A stretch of 64,000 nt of DNA from Brevibacillus sp. DP1.3A (GTDB lineage Bacteria > Bacillota > Bacilli > Brevibacillales > Brevibacillaceae): the NCBI RefSeq assembly GCF_013284245.2, contig NZ_CP085876.1, forward strand, positions 3,517,001-3,581,000, written 5' to 3'. The position numbers were made by a program, and so were the translations under genes. Below, one piece after another: positions 44,628-53,745 of this stretch. The notes beneath the pieces are model-generated. The model saw nothing but the letters and a program-made list of their open reading frames with translations. It was not told the DNA's origin and searched no databases. The stretch's first letter is position 1. Each line of letters opens with the position of its first letter.

Positions 44628-45560
44628 CTAGTCGTTAGCAGTGTTCCCCCATTCCTGTTTCCGCTCATGGAGAGAGCTCGCAATAATACGGTCCAGCAGC
44701 TGTGTAAAAGTCATACCTGCTGCAGCTGCACTCTTTGGAAACAGGCTGTTGGCAGTCATCCCCGGTAAGGTGTTCACTTCTAGCACGTAAGGCATATCCT
44801 CACACAAAATCATATCGACCCTTGCATAGACCTTGCACTGCAGCAGTCGGTAGCTGGCGAGCGCCGCCTCGCGGACACGCTGCTGAGTAACGGAAGGAAG
44901 CTCGATCACCTTCTCCTCCGCGCCACCGTCCTCATATTTCGCTCGGTAGTCGAACCACTCTGAATGCGCGGAGCGAATGCCGATAATCGGTAGTACTTCG
45001 CCATCCAGAATTGCGCAGGTAAGCTCCGTCCCTTTCAAATAGGGCTCAATTAAGATTCCCTGATCCAAATGGCGGGCTTCCTGAACTGCTGACAGCAGCT
45101 CCTTCTCATTATGCACGAGCTGGACACCGATGCTGGATCCTCCCATGTTCGGCTTCACAATCACCGGGTAACTTAATTGCTCTACGGCCTGAGGATCATA
45201 AACGTCCTTCCAGTAAAGTCCTACAGGCGTTTGAATGCCTGCCTCCTTCAGCAGCATTTTGGACAGTTGCTTATTCATACATAGGCTACTTGCCAGGACA
45301 CCGCTTCCTGTATATGGAATACCCAGTGTCTCCAGCGCTCCCTGTACCGTGCCATCCTCACCATATTGGCCATGCAGCGCCAATAGCGCGAAATCGATGC
45401 CTTCCTGCTGAATCTGAGTGATTAAATCCGCTCGCTGCGTAACGACAATGGGAACTGCCTCATAACGAGTGCGATCCAAATGATTGATCATCTCTTGACC
45501 AGTCTTCAGTGAAACCTCACGCTCAGAAGAAATACCACCCATAATAACGCCTATCTTCAT
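44628..45560 (-). CDS. ddl: D-alanine--D-alanine ligase
   Basis: A 310-residue ATP-grasp enzyme that joins two D-Ala for peptidoglycan. Family features: N-terminal MKIGVIMGGISSEREVSL, the YTGSGVLASSLCMNK segment, the ATP-binding VKPNMGGSSIGV, and the metal/ATP site EVNTLPGMTANS, followed by SLFPKSAAAAGM. The length is typical. It lies 44 bases behind the MocR-type gene, the arrangement known from Brevibacillus brevis, where DdlR activates ddl. Confidence 0.95.
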   Translation of the reverse strand: MKIGVIMGGISSEREVSLKTGQEMINHLDRTRYEAVPIVVTQRADLITQIQQEGIDFALLALHGQYGEDGTVQGALETLGIPYTGSGVLASSLCMNKQLSKMLLKEAGIQTPVGLYWKDVYDPQAVEQLSYPVIVKPNMGGSSIGVQLVHNEKELLSAVQEARHLDQGILIEPYLKGTELTCAILDGEVLPIIGIRSAHSEWFDYRAKYEDGGAEEKVIELPSVTQQRVREAALASYRLLQCKVYARVDMILCEDMPYVLEVNTLPGMTANSLFPKSAAAAGMTFTQLLDRIIASSLHERKQEWGNTAND

Positions 45561-45604
45561 GATGACACCTCATTTTTCTCAAATGGTTGTGCGGCTTGTA
45601 ATCG

Positions 45605-47095
45605 TTATGTCTCAAGAAAGCGACGCGCTTGTTTGCCGATGATCTGAATCCCCCGCTCGATATTTTCATCCGTTACTCGTGAAAAACCAAGTCGCAAGGT
45701 ATTCGTCCCTGTTCCTTCTTGAATAAAAAATTTGTCCCCCGGTGCAAAAATGACACCGTGCTCTGTGCAAGCTTCTAGCAGTTGGCGTGTATTTACCGCT
45801 ATCGGAAAGGTAAGAAACAAATGCAAGCCCCCGTCGCCAGACAATTGTGCCTCGGGGAGATGTGCTTCACAGCAAGCCTTCGTCAGCTCATATTTGCGCT
45901 TATATTCCATACGGGCCTTTTTTACATATTTATCGAAATTTCCATTCAGCAAATATTGATAGAGTATCGATTGATCGATGGTTGATGTATGAATGGTTCG
46001 TGCACGCTTAATGCTTTCCAGATTATCGATTAGTGCCTTGTCTCCGAGCACCCAGCCCACTCGCAATCCAGGGAACAGTACTTTGGAGAAGCTACCTATA
46101 TAGATGACTCCGTTTCCTTGCCCTGCTGTTGCGATTAATGGCGCAACATGCGCTCCCGAGTAGCGCAGCTCCTCATTGAATCCATCCTCGATCACCGGAA
46201 TCTGATAGCGCATCAGTAATTTCATAACGGCACTGCGCTTCGCTGGCGACATGACAATGCCTGTCGGATTGTGATAGGAAGGAGTCAAATAGGCCAGCTC
46301 GAAGCTGTTTGTCTGCTTCTGCAATACAGCCTCGAGCTGCTCTACATCAATACCATCACTCTCCATCGGAATGCCAGTAATCTCAAATCCCTGCAGCTTT
46401 AAATTCTTGATCGCTGTATGATGAGTTGGATTTTCACAAATGGCTGCTCCACGGCGAGCAGAAGGGCGCAGTGCTGACAGTACTATGTCAAAACCTTCTG
46501 TAAACCCGCTTGTAATCAGCATATCCTTGCCGCTTACATCGACGCCCTTATTCTCCATATAACGCATCAAGTAATCGATCAGTGGCTTGTAGCCCTTGGC
46601 ATACCCGTAATTGAGCAGCACTTGCCCTTCGATTGCCATCCGATCCATAAAGGCTCGCCTTACATCCCCCAGATCAAACAACTGTTCATCCGGCGCGATG
46701 CTTGTGAACGAAATAGTTTCTTTTTTGGCGCGAATGCCCTGCTTCATCATGTCCAGCTCTGCAGCGGATACAGCATATTCATTCATCCGTGCCTTCCAGT
46801 CGATCTGCCAGGAGTCGGAGCCGTCAGCTCCTCCTTTATCCGCAGCCAAATGGCCCTCCATAGCGGTAACATAGCTGCCTTTGCCGGGAATCGCATACGC
46901 AAATCCGTCATCGGCTAGGCCTTCATAGGCTGCAATCACCGAATTGCGACTCACTTTTAGCAGACTGCTCATTTCTCGTGTGGAGGGCAGCTTTTGATCC
47001 GCCTGAAGCGCGCCTTTGATTATTAAACGTTTGACGTATTCTTTCACTTGTATCGCGACTGGACGGTCACCAACAAGCTTGAAATCCTGGAACAT
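45605..47095 (-). CDS. ddlR: MocR-type regulator of D-Ala ligase (DdlR-like)
   Basis: This 496-residue protein fuses a GntR winged helix (residues 1-75: GALQADQKLPSTREMSSLLKVSRNSVIAAYEGL) to a fold-type I aminotransferase-like domain. The PLP lysine lies in IGSFSKVLFPGLRVGW. Such MocR proteins bind PLP and an amino compound and usually do not catalyse. A regulator of this kind, DdlR, is known in Brevibacillus brevis to control ddl in response to D-Ala-D-Ala. Its position directly upstream of ddl supports that assignment. Confidence 0.88.
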   Translation of the reverse strand: MFQDFKLVGDRPVAIQVKEYVKRLIIKGALQADQKLPSTREMSSLLKVSRNSVIAAYEGLADDGFAYAIPGKGSYVTAMEGHLAADKGGADGSDSWQIDWKARMNEYAVSAAELDMMKQGIRAKKETISFTSIAPDEQLFDLGDVRRAFMDRMAIEGQVLLNYGYAKGYKPLIDYLMRYMENKGVDVSGKDMLITSGFTEGFDIVLSALRPSARRGAAICENPTHHTAIKNLKLQGFEITGIPMESDGIDVEQLEAVLQKQTNSFELAYLTPSYHNPTGIVMSPAKRSAVMKLLMRYQIPVIEDGFNEELRYSGAHVAPLIATAGQGNGVIYIGSFSKVLFPGLRVGWVLGDKALIDNLESIKRARTIHTSTIDQSILYQYLLNGNFDKYVKKARMEYKRKYELTKACCEAHLPEAQLSGDGGLHLFLTFPIAVNTRQLLEACTEHGVIFAPGDKFFIQEGTGTNTLRLGFSRVTDENIERGIQIIGKQARRFLET

Positions 47096-47137
47096 CCTTC
47101 ATCGCCCCCGTCTATAATGATGGCATGGGAGACGAGA

Positions 47138-47182
47138 GAAAAAAAGAACCACCGCACTGGATTTTTCATCCTTCGGTGGTTC
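47138..47182 (-). terminator. Terminator of the Spo0E-like gene
   Basis: GAACCACCG (47146-47154) pairs perfectly with CGGTGGTTC (47174-47182); on the minus strand the hairpin is followed by TTTTTTTCTC. It ends the Spo0E-like gene just before the ddlR promoter. Confidence 0.88.
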
Positions 47183-47223
47183 CTCTTTTGCGATCATTTT
47201 TTAGTAGGCCGATAGTGAATCCT

Positions 47224-47514
47224 TCACCAGATGCTATCTGCTTTATGGGTGTTTTGTGCCATCACAATATATTTGTCCAATTGCTGGCTTACACCCAAAA
47301 CTGCGTCACTAGTAAGACCATGTGTTCCTGCCAATTCAATCATTTGTTGTCGTAGTTGTTCGATGCTTGTTTCTAGATCTAAGTGATGGCGACTTGCTTC
47401 TATTCCCGCGCCCCAGATCGTGCACTTACTTTTCGGGGCACCTTCTAATTCTCTTTTCGGGGATGTTCCTAGGTGCACAGGGACGTCCCTTTCTAATGAA
47501 CTTGCGAGAGCTTT
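47224..47514 (-). CDS. Spo0E-like aspartyl-phosphate phosphatase, unusual start
   Basis: The C-terminal half reads IEQLRQQMIELAGTHGLTSDA then VLGVSQQLDKYIVMAQ, the Spo0E-family helical hairpin with its SQxLD motif; these small proteins dephosphorylate Spo0A and delay sporulation. The N-terminal half is not family-like and contains a GC-rich palindrome. AGGAGG lies upstream, but the triplet at its proper distance (47515-47517) is ATA. A GTG at 47526 overlaps the AGGAGG itself. Either a non-standard start is used or the original start was changed. The end given (47514) marks the frame after that triplet; the true start is unresolved. Confidence 0.6.
   Translation of the reverse strand, partial: KALASSLERDVPVHLGTSPKRELEGAPKSKCTIWGAGIEASRHHLDLETSIEQLRQQMIELAGTHGLTSDAVLGVSQQLDKYIVMAQNTHKADSIW
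47459..47490. repeat. REP-like palindrome inside the Spo0E-like gene
   Basis: An 11-bp stem with two G-U pairs (GGGATGTTCCT and AGGGACGTCCC) encloses the loop AGGTGCAC. The form, a GTGCA-type loop between GGGACGT arms, recalls bacterial repetitive palindromes associated with REP transposases. It falls in the non-conserved N-terminal part of the gene. Confidence 0.5.
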
Positions 47515-47602
47515 TATGTTAAGCACCTCCTATTTTTACAAATTATTACATTAACAAGTATAAATGAATATGCAAGAATTCAACAACTAAGAAAAAATTG
47601 AA

Positions 47603-47640
47603 TAGAAAAAAACATCCTATCGAAAGGATGTTTTTTTCTA
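47603..47640. terminator. Bidirectional terminator after the aminopeptidase P gene
   Basis: TAGAAAAAAACATCC (47603-47617) pairs perfectly with GGATGTTTTTTTCTA (47626-47640). It serves the M24 peptidase gene ending at 47674. Confidence 0.92.
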
Positions 47641-47673
47641 TAATGGATGAATCCATTCGCTCGTAAGCGTTCG

Positions 47674-48936
47674 CTATTCCTTTTTGCCAATCAACAATTC
47701 CACGTCTTCGATTTCCTTCGGGATCTGCGGTGAGAGCACCTCGCAGCCGTCTTCTGTTACTAACACATTATCTTCAATCCGAATGCCAATCGCTTCTTCC
47801 TCTATGTACAGACCAGGTTCAATCGTGATCACCATACCAGGTTGCAAAGCAGCACTGTAATCCGAGACATCGTGCGTATCCAGTCCAAGGTGATGAGCCA
47901 CGGAATGATAGTAGTATTTGGGGAGCTCACTGCTTTCTTGGATGAGGCCGAGGCGCAGTAAGCCGTCTGTCAGGACTTGTTTCGTGACATCATTGAGTTG
48001 TGTGAGTGTGACACCAGGCTTGACTGCTTCGATGGTCTTGATTTCTGCTTCGAGCACGAGTTGATAGATCACTTTCTGACGTTCTGTAAAGCGACCATTC
48101 ACGGGAAACGTTCGCGAAATATCAGCCGCATAGTAGTTCGATGTTGCACCGAGGTCAAGGAGGACCAAGTCACCATCTTCCGCACGCTGATTATTCGCTT
48201 CATAGTGCAAGACAGTAGCATTGATTCCGCTAGCGATAATAGGTAAATAAGGAAGCTCGCGAACACCATGCGACTTCAACGTGAAATCATAGTGCGCCTC
48301 TAGCTCATATTCCATGATTCCAGGACGTGCATGCGACCACATGCGCCGGATTGCTTCATCTGTGATCGCAATCGCACGTCTGATTTCTACGATCTCTGCC
48401 GGACTTTTCACCATACGCAGTTCTTTCAGCCATGGGCCCGCATCGTGAATCTGCAGGGTCCGGTATTTCTTTTGTGCGTCTTCGGCAAAAGTCTCTGCAG
48501 GAGTCTGCTCGTCGCTCCACAGATAGCGATACAAGTCAAGATAGAGCGAGTACTTGCCTTCACAGCGCCTCATAAAGGTTCCAAATGACTCCAGCCACTC
48601 ATCGAGATAGTCAAAGTGTTCGATACCAGACTGCTCTTTCGCCTCTTGATCTGATAAGACGGCCCCTGTCCATTTCGCTTCCAGCTCATTTGGGCGCTGA
48701 AGAAATAACGTTTCGGTCACGATGCCAGCGCGTTTCGTAATCATGAGAATGAGGTTGCTTCGCGCAATGCCCGTTAGATAATAGAAGTTGCGGTTCGGTG
48801 AAAACGGATATTTATCGTCATTGCTGCGTGTCTTGACAACCCCTGAAAATAGGACAAGTACGCTGTGATCAGGCATTTTTTCCGCGAGTCTTTGACGGCG
48901 ATTGATAAACTCTTTTGAATCCATAGTTATTGTCAT
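47674..48936 (-). CDS. pepP: Xaa-Pro aminopeptidase (M24, PepP-like)
   Basis: This 420-residue cytoplasmic enzyme removes an N-terminal residue that precedes proline. An N-terminal creatinase-like domain (FYYLTGIARSNLILM) is followed by the pita-bread catalytic domain with the five-ligand dinuclear site: Asp in DLGATSNYYAADISRTF (two), His in HHLGLDTHD, Glu in TIEPGLYI and Glu in RIEDNVLVT. The start follows GAAGGGG by ten bases. It is monocistronic, with its own terminator. Confidence 0.93.
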   Translation of the reverse strand: MTITMDSKEFINRRQRLAEKMPDHSVLVLFSGVVKTRSNDDKYPFSPNRNFYYLTGIARSNLILMITKRAGIVTETLFLQRPNELEAKWTGAVLSDQEAKEQSGIEHFDYLDEWLESFGTFMRRCEGKYSLYLDLYRYLWSDEQTPAETFAEDAQKKYRTLQIHDAGPWLKELRMVKSPAEIVEIRRAIAITDEAIRRMWSHARPGIMEYELEAHYDFTLKSHGVRELPYLPIIASGINATVLHYEANNQRAEDGDLVLLDLGATSNYYAADISRTFPVNGRFTERQKVIYQLVLEAEIKTIEAVKPGVTLTQLNDVTKQVLTDGLLRLGLIQESSELPKYYYHSVAHHLGLDTHDVSDYSAALQPGMVITIEPGLYIEEEAIGIRIEDNVLVTEDGCEVLSPQIPKEIEDVELLIGKKE

Positions 48937-49079
48937 TTGTAGTAGACCCCTTCATTCGTGAATTTCTTCATGGCTTGATCCAGCATAGGAAAGGCGCTCT
49001 TATCCTTTCTTCTATATTTTAGGATACTTTCATCATTTGGGAAACGAGTTTCGCAATAAACCTATTATTGCGTTCATAA

Positions 49080-49120
49080 AACAAAGAGCAGATGCTTTAG
49101 GCAATCTGCTCTTTGTTCTA
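49080..49120 (-). terminator. Terminator of the riboswitch-controlled importer operon
   Basis: AACAAAGAGCAGAT (49080-49093) pairs perfectly with ATCTGCTCTTTGTT (49104-49117), and a T run follows on the minus strand. It lies just past the stop of the binding-protein gene at 49149. Confidence 0.92.
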
Positions 49121-49148
49121 GTAAATGACGACAGCATTTTATTAATCG

Positions 49149-50780
49149 TTACTCTGCCACTCTTTTCGCCCAACGCAGGTCCGGTGTCCCGGTTACACTG
49201 AAGCGGATGCCTTCGACCTTTTTGCTGTTGAGGTAGTTTTCGTTATTGAAATAAACCGGGATGACGGGCATGTCCTGCATCAAAATGGTTTCAGCGTCGT
49301 GCAGAAGCTTCATGCGTGCTTCCTCGTTTTGCTCAACCTTTGCTTTTTCGATCAGCTCGTCAAACTTCGGATTGGCCCAGTTGGTGAAGTTGCGGGAGCT
49401 TTTCCCTGTATACAGCTCCAGCATCGCGAGCGGATCGAGGTAATCGCCGCCCCAACCCATGCGGGCAATCTGGAAGTTTTTCTGCTTGAACGTATCGATG
49501 TACGTTTTCCACTCTTGATTTTCCAGCTTCACTTGCACACCCAAGTTTTGCTTGAACATTTCTTGTAGCGCTTCGGCGATCTTCTTGTGGTTTTCCGCGG
49601 TGCTGTATTTCAGTGTAATTGGCGGAAGCTCTGTCCAGCCTTCTTCCTTCAAACCTTCAGCCAGGAACTGCTTCGCCTTAGCCGGATCAAACTGATAGTA
49701 AGGCGCTACTTCTTCTCGGAAGTCCTTGCCCGAAGGAGTTTTTACCCCAAATGGTGTATAACCGTACGCCGGGAGCTGGCCTCCCTTGGTCACGTTTTTC
49801 GTCAGGATGTCCCGATCGATCGCGTAGGAAAAGGCCTGACGAATTTTCGCATTAGTGAATGGCTTTTCCTCTACGTTGAACGTGTACGTATAAATGCTGT
49901 AGTCCGGGAATGATTTGTACTCTTCTTTTTCTTTTTCTTGCTCAATTACGTCGATCGGCAGGGAGTCAATCAGGTCGAGCGCTCCTGTTTTGAACATCTG
50001 GTAGTAGGTAGTTGCTTCGTTGACCATCTTGAAGTGGACGGTTTCCATCGTTACCTTTTCTTTCTCCCAGTAGCTCTGACTTTTGGCGATTGTCAGTTGA
50101 CTGTTGTGGTCCCAGCTCTCCACGGTGTACGGGCCATTGGTCACGATGCCTTTCGCTTCGGCCGCCCAGTTTTTGTCTGCATCCACGACTTTTTTGTTCA
50201 CCGGCAAATAGGCGCGACTCATCATGATTTTCGGGAAATAGGTGATCGGGTCTTTCAATCCGACGATGAGTGTGCGGTCATCCTTTGCCTTAATCTGAAC
50301 GTCATCCACGCTACCTTTGCCCGTGTTGTATGCCTCCGCGCCTTGTATGTAGTAGAGTGCGGATGGTTCATAGGCGGCAGTCTGCGGATTCAGCACGCGT
50401 TTCCATGAGTATTCGTAGTCATGCGCCGTCAAGGGATCGCCGTTCGACCATTTCATCTCGGGGCGCAGGGTAAACGTGTAGGTTTTTCCGTCCGGGGAGA
50501 CTTCCACCTTTTCTGTTGCCCCTTCGCTGATGTCTCCATTTTGGCTGTATCGGTACAATCCTTCGTACAGATGGTCAATCACCCAGTACGAGGTGGTATC
50601 GGAAGCGAATGCCGGATCTAAAGTGTACGGTTCGCCCCGCAGGTTAGCGGTAATGACTTGTTTGACGGCTGCTCCCGTCTGTTGATCGGAAGACGTAGCC
50701 GGTTTATCGCTGCCGCACGCAGAAAGCGCAGGTACAGCGAGCGCCAGCAATGCGGCAAAAGCGAGCAATCCCTTTTTCAT
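49149..50780 (-). CDS. Oligopeptide-binding lipoprotein (OppA type)
   Basis: A 543-residue receptor of family 5. Signal peptide MKKGLLAFAALLALAVPALS ends in the lipobox ALSAC. It has the OppA features RGEPYTLDPAFASDTTS, SPDGKTYTFTLRPEMKWSNGDPLTAHDYEYSWKR, and GPYTVESWDHNSQL, which distinguish it from the two Dpp-like receptors elsewhere in the window. It is the last gene of the operon read from the SAM riboswitch: B, C, D, F, then the receptor. Gene order with the receptor last is less common. The ligand is probably a peptide; methionine-containing peptides would suit the regulation. Confidence 0.92.
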   Translation of the reverse strand: MKKGLLAFAALLALAVPALSACGSDKPATSSDQQTGAAVKQVITANLRGEPYTLDPAFASDTTSYWVIDHLYEGLYRYSQNGDISEGATEKVEVSPDGKTYTFTLRPEMKWSNGDPLTAHDYEYSWKRVLNPQTAAYEPSALYYIQGAEAYNTGKGSVDDVQIKAKDDRTLIVGLKDPITYFPKIMMSRAYLPVNKKVVDADKNWAAEAKGIVTNGPYTVESWDHNSQLTIAKSQSYWEKEKVTMETVHFKMVNEATTYYQMFKTGALDLIDSLPIDVIEQEKEKEEYKSFPDYSIYTYTFNVEEKPFTNAKIRQAFSYAIDRDILTKNVTKGGQLPAYGYTPFGVKTPSGKDFREEVAPYYQFDPAKAKQFLAEGLKEEGWTELPPITLKYSTAENHKKIAEALQEMFKQNLGVQVKLENQEWKTYIDTFKQKNFQIARMGWGGDYLDPLAMLELYTGKSSRNFTNWANPKFDELIEKAKVEQNEEARMKLLHDAETILMQDMPVIPVYFNNENYLNSKKVEGIRFSVTGTPDLRWAKRVAE

Positions 50781-50807
50781 TATGATTTCCTCCTTGTTCT
50801 CCTCTGT

Positions 50808-51764
50808 CTACTGTACAAGATGGCAAGCGATCCAGTGTCCGTCCCTCACCTCCTTCCAATCCGGCGCTGTTCTGGCGCAAACGCCTTGGGCAACCGGACA
50901 TCTGGTGCGAAACGGGCAACCGCTTGGCGGATGAATCGGGCTGGGCGGTTCTCCGGTCAGTACAATCTGCTCCCGCTCTTCGCGCTGGGCAGGATGGGAG
51001 ATCGGCATAGCCGAGATCAACGCCTGCGTGTACGGATGTAGCGGCGTGGCAAACAACTCCTCGCTCGGGGCAAGCTCCATCATCTGCCCCAGATACATCA
51101 CACCAATCCGGTCGCTGATGTGCTTCACCATCGACAGATCATGGGCGATAAACAAATAGGTGATGGACCGCTCTGCCTGAAGATCGGCTAAAAGATTGAC
51201 GATTTGCGCCTGAATGGACACATCTAGTGCGGAGATGGACTCGTCTGCCACGATAAAGCTGGGCTCCACCGCAAGCGCACGGGCGATTCCGATCCGTTGT
51301 CGCTGGCCGCCGCTGAATTCATGCGGAAAGCGTTTTGCGTGGCTTGGGTGCAATCCTACTAGCTCCAGCAGCCGATAGATGCGTTCTTCTCGCTCTTTTC
51401 CTTTTGCCAAACCATAGGAGTCGATTCCTTCGGCGATGATGTCGCCCACCCGTAAACGCGGATTGAGTGAGGCCTGCGGATCCTGGAAGATCAGCTGCAT
51501 GTGGCGGTTTGCTTCCCATCGCTCACGTCTATCCATCGTGGCGATGTCTTTGCCTTGAAACAGAATGCGACCCGCAGTAGCCGGGTACAGGCCCACGATC
51601 GTCCTGCCCAGCGTAGACTTGCCGCAGCCGCTTTCCCCAACGATTCCGAGCGTCTCCCCTCGCCTGATTTCAAAAGAGACTCGGTCAACAGCTCTAACCC
51701 GTTGGCCTCCGCCAATCTCAAACGATTTAGCGAGATTCTCCACCCCTACAATGTTGTCAACCAT
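50808..51764 (-). CDS. Oligopeptide ABC importer ATPase (OppF type)
   Basis: A 318-residue ATPase with Walker [13 protein letters not shown], signature [13 protein letters not shown], Walker B FIVADESISALD (Ser replaces the usual Pro after DE) and the C-terminal HPYTQALISAMP and GCPFRTRCP motifs. It overlaps the OppD-type gene by 19 bases. It should pair with that ATPase under the permeases of the same operon. Confidence 0.92.
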   Translation of the reverse strand: MVDNIVGVENLAKSFEIGGGQRVRAVDRVSFEIRRGETLGIVGESGCGKSTLGRTIVGLYPATAGRILFQGKDIATMDRRERWEANRHMQLIFQDPQASLNPRLRVGDIIAEGIDSYGLAKGKEREERIYRLLELVGLHPSHAKRFPHEFSGGQRQRIGIARALAVEPSFIVADESISALDVSIQAQIVNLLADLQAERSITYLFIAHDLSMVKHISDRIGVMYLGQMMELAPSEELFATPLHPYTQALISAMPISHPAQREEREQIVLTGEPPSPIHPPSGCPFRTRCPVAQGVCARTAPDWKEVRDGHWIACHLVQ

Positions 51765-52780
51765 GTGTCTCCCTCCCTGCTACCATCCACGCTTCTGCTC
51801 TTTTGGGCACGCGGGTCGTTCAGCCAGCAGCTCGCCTCATGCTGATTAAAAAACGAATTCGATTGCGGCATATGCTCTACGCAAATTTCCATGGCAAATC
51901 GGCAACGTGCAGCGAACGGGCAACCGGCAGGCGGACGAAACAGATCCGGTGGTGTCCCTTCGATGGGGATCAGCCGCTCTTTTTTACCTGCTTCGAGACG
52001 TGGCACAGACTGCAACAGTCCTTGTGTGTATGGGTGGCGCGGGTTGTCAAAGATTTCTCCAACCGGGCCGCTCTCCACCACTACGCCTGCGTACATTACC
52101 GCGACATGATCGGCCACCTCTGCGACGACGCCCAAATCGTGTGTGATCAAAATGACCGAGGTGTTCAACTGCTCTTGCAACTCTTTCATCAGACGAAGGA
52201 TCTGCGCCTGAATGGTCACGTCGAGCGCTGTCGTCGGCTCGTCGGCGATAACCAACTGCGGTTGGCAAGCAAGCGCCATGGCGATACCGACACGCTGCCG
52301 CATACCTCCGCTTAGCTCATGCGGATATTGTTCAAATCGTCTCGCCGCCTCCGAAATGCCTACCCTCTCCAGCAGTTTCAACGTCTCTTCCTTTGCTTCC
52401 GTCTTCGTCTGCTTAAGATGTTTGATTAGCCCTTCCGCAATCTGCTGACCGATTTTCATCGTGGGGTTCAGTGAGGTCATCGGGTCCTGAAAGATCATAC
52501 CGATCTGCGAGCCACGAACCTGCTGCCATTCCAGCTTCGGCAGCCCCGTCAGTTCACGCCCGCGAAACCGAATGCTACCGCCTTTTACCTGACCGGATCG
52601 CGGAGGAATCATCCCCATCAATGCTCGAGCAGTCACACTTTTTCCACAGCCGCTTTCCCCGACAATCGCCAGCGTCTCTCCCTCCTTCACAGAAAAGGAA
52701 ACCCCTCTTACCGCCTGCACCTCTCCACCGTACGTGCGAAAGGAGACGCGCAGCTGATCTACTTCCAACAATGGTTTCAC
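51746..52780 (-). CDS. Oligopeptide ABC importer ATPase (OppD type)
   Basis: About 344 residues, with Walker [15 protein letters not shown], signature [14 protein letters not shown], Walker [13 protein letters not shown] and the C-terminal GCPFAARCRF motif. The start is the GTG at 52780, placed seven to eight bases after GAGGGGGAG and just after the permease gene; the frame extends to 52834 without a site and would overlap the permease. A 19-base overlap joins it to the OppF-type gene. Confidence 0.92.
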   Translation of the reverse strand: MKPLLEVDQLRVSFRTYGGEVQAVRGVSFSVKEGETLAIVGESGCGKSVTARALMGMIPPRSGQVKGGSIRFRGRELTGLPKLEWQQVRGSQIGMIFQDPMTSLNPTMKIGQQIAEGLIKHLKQTKTEAKEETLKLLERVGISEAARRFEQYPHELSGGMRQRVGIAMALACQPQLVIADEPTTALDVTIQAQILRLMKELQEQLNTSVILITHDLGVVAEVADHVAVMYAGVVVESGPVGEIFDNPRHPYTQGLLQSVPRLEAGKKERLIPIEGTPPDLFRPPAGCPFAARCRFAMEICVEHMPQSNSFFNQHEASCWLNDPRAQKSRSVDGSREGDTWLTTL

Positions 52781-52793
52781 GATGTACTCCCCC

Positions 52794-53741
52794 TCATTTC
52801 CTGATCCGCGGGTCCAGTGCGTCCTGCAAACCATCCCCGAGCGCGTTGCACGCGAACATGGTAAGGGAAATCATGAATCCCGGAAAAAACAGCCGCCACC
52901 ACTGTCCGCTCAGCATAACCGCTAGCGCGTCGTTGGCCATGGTTCCCCAGCTGGCGGTTGGCGCTTGCACACCCAGCCCAAGAAAGCTGAGAAACGATTC
53001 GGCAAAAATCGCATGCGGTATCGTAAAGGTCAGGTTGACGATGATGACGCCGATCGTATTCGGCAGCAGATGTTTGATGATAATTTTGGCATGAGAGGTA
53101 CCCAACTTTTCTGCAGCCAGCACAAACTCCTGACGCTTGATCTGCATGATTTGTCCTCTGACCAGGCGGGCCATTCCGACCCACCCAGTTAGTGAAAGGG
53201 CAATAATGATCGTAGTGAGACCAGGCTCCAGAACCACCATCAGCAGGATTACCACCAGCAGATACGGAATGCTGTACAGAATTTCAGCCAATCGCATCAG
53301 GATGTTGTCCACACGGTCGCCCAGCTTGTTCCTCCCTGCCATGTAACCGGAAATCCCGCCGACGCATACACCGATCACTAGGTCGATAGCAGCTGCCGCC
53401 ACACCAATAAACAAAGAGATTTGACCGCCTACCCAGGTACGTGCCCACATGTCCCGACCCAAGTCATCCGTTCCAAACCAATGCTCGTCCGACAGCGGCA
53501 GATTACCCTTCGTCAATGACTGTTCATGCGGGCTGTGGGGAACGAGAATCGGACCGATGATCGAGAGGGTTACCACTGCCATGAGCAGGAAGAACCCGAG
53601 CATTGCCAGCTTGTTGCGGCACACCCGCTGCAATACCTCCTGCCAATATCCGAGACTGGGACGTTTCCGAATTTCTTCGGATAGCCTGTTTCGGTCTACT
53701 GGTCGAAACAGGCTATCCAGTTGTGTTGCCTGATTGGCCAT
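52794..53741 (-). CDS. Oligopeptide ABC importer permease (OppC type)
   Basis: This permease has about 314 residues and six membrane segments. The cytoplasmic N-terminus is followed by DEHWFGTDDLGRDMWARTWVGG, and the coupling loop KRQEFVLAAEKLGTSHAKIIIKHLLPN is a good EAA motif. The ATG at 53741 lies ten bases after GGAGGG and overlaps the end of the OppB-type gene region by design (its stop is at 53746). It forms the channel with OppB. Confidence 0.9.
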   Translation of the reverse strand: MANQATQLDSLFRPVDRNRLSEEIRKRPSLGYWQEVLQRVCRNKLAMLGFFLLMAVVTLSIIGPILVPHSPHEQSLTKGNLPLSDEHWFGTDDLGRDMWARTWVGGQISLFIGVAAAAIDLVIGVCVGGISGYMAGRNKLGDRVDNILMRLAEILYSIPYLLVVILLMVVLEPGLTTIIIALSLTGWVGMARLVRGQIMQIKRQEFVLAAEKLGTSHAKIIIKHLLPNTIGVIIVNLTFTIPHAIFAESFLSFLGLGVQAPTASWGTMANDALAVMLSGQWWRLFFPGFMISLTMFACNALGDGLQDALDPRIRK

Positions 53742-53745
53742 AACG

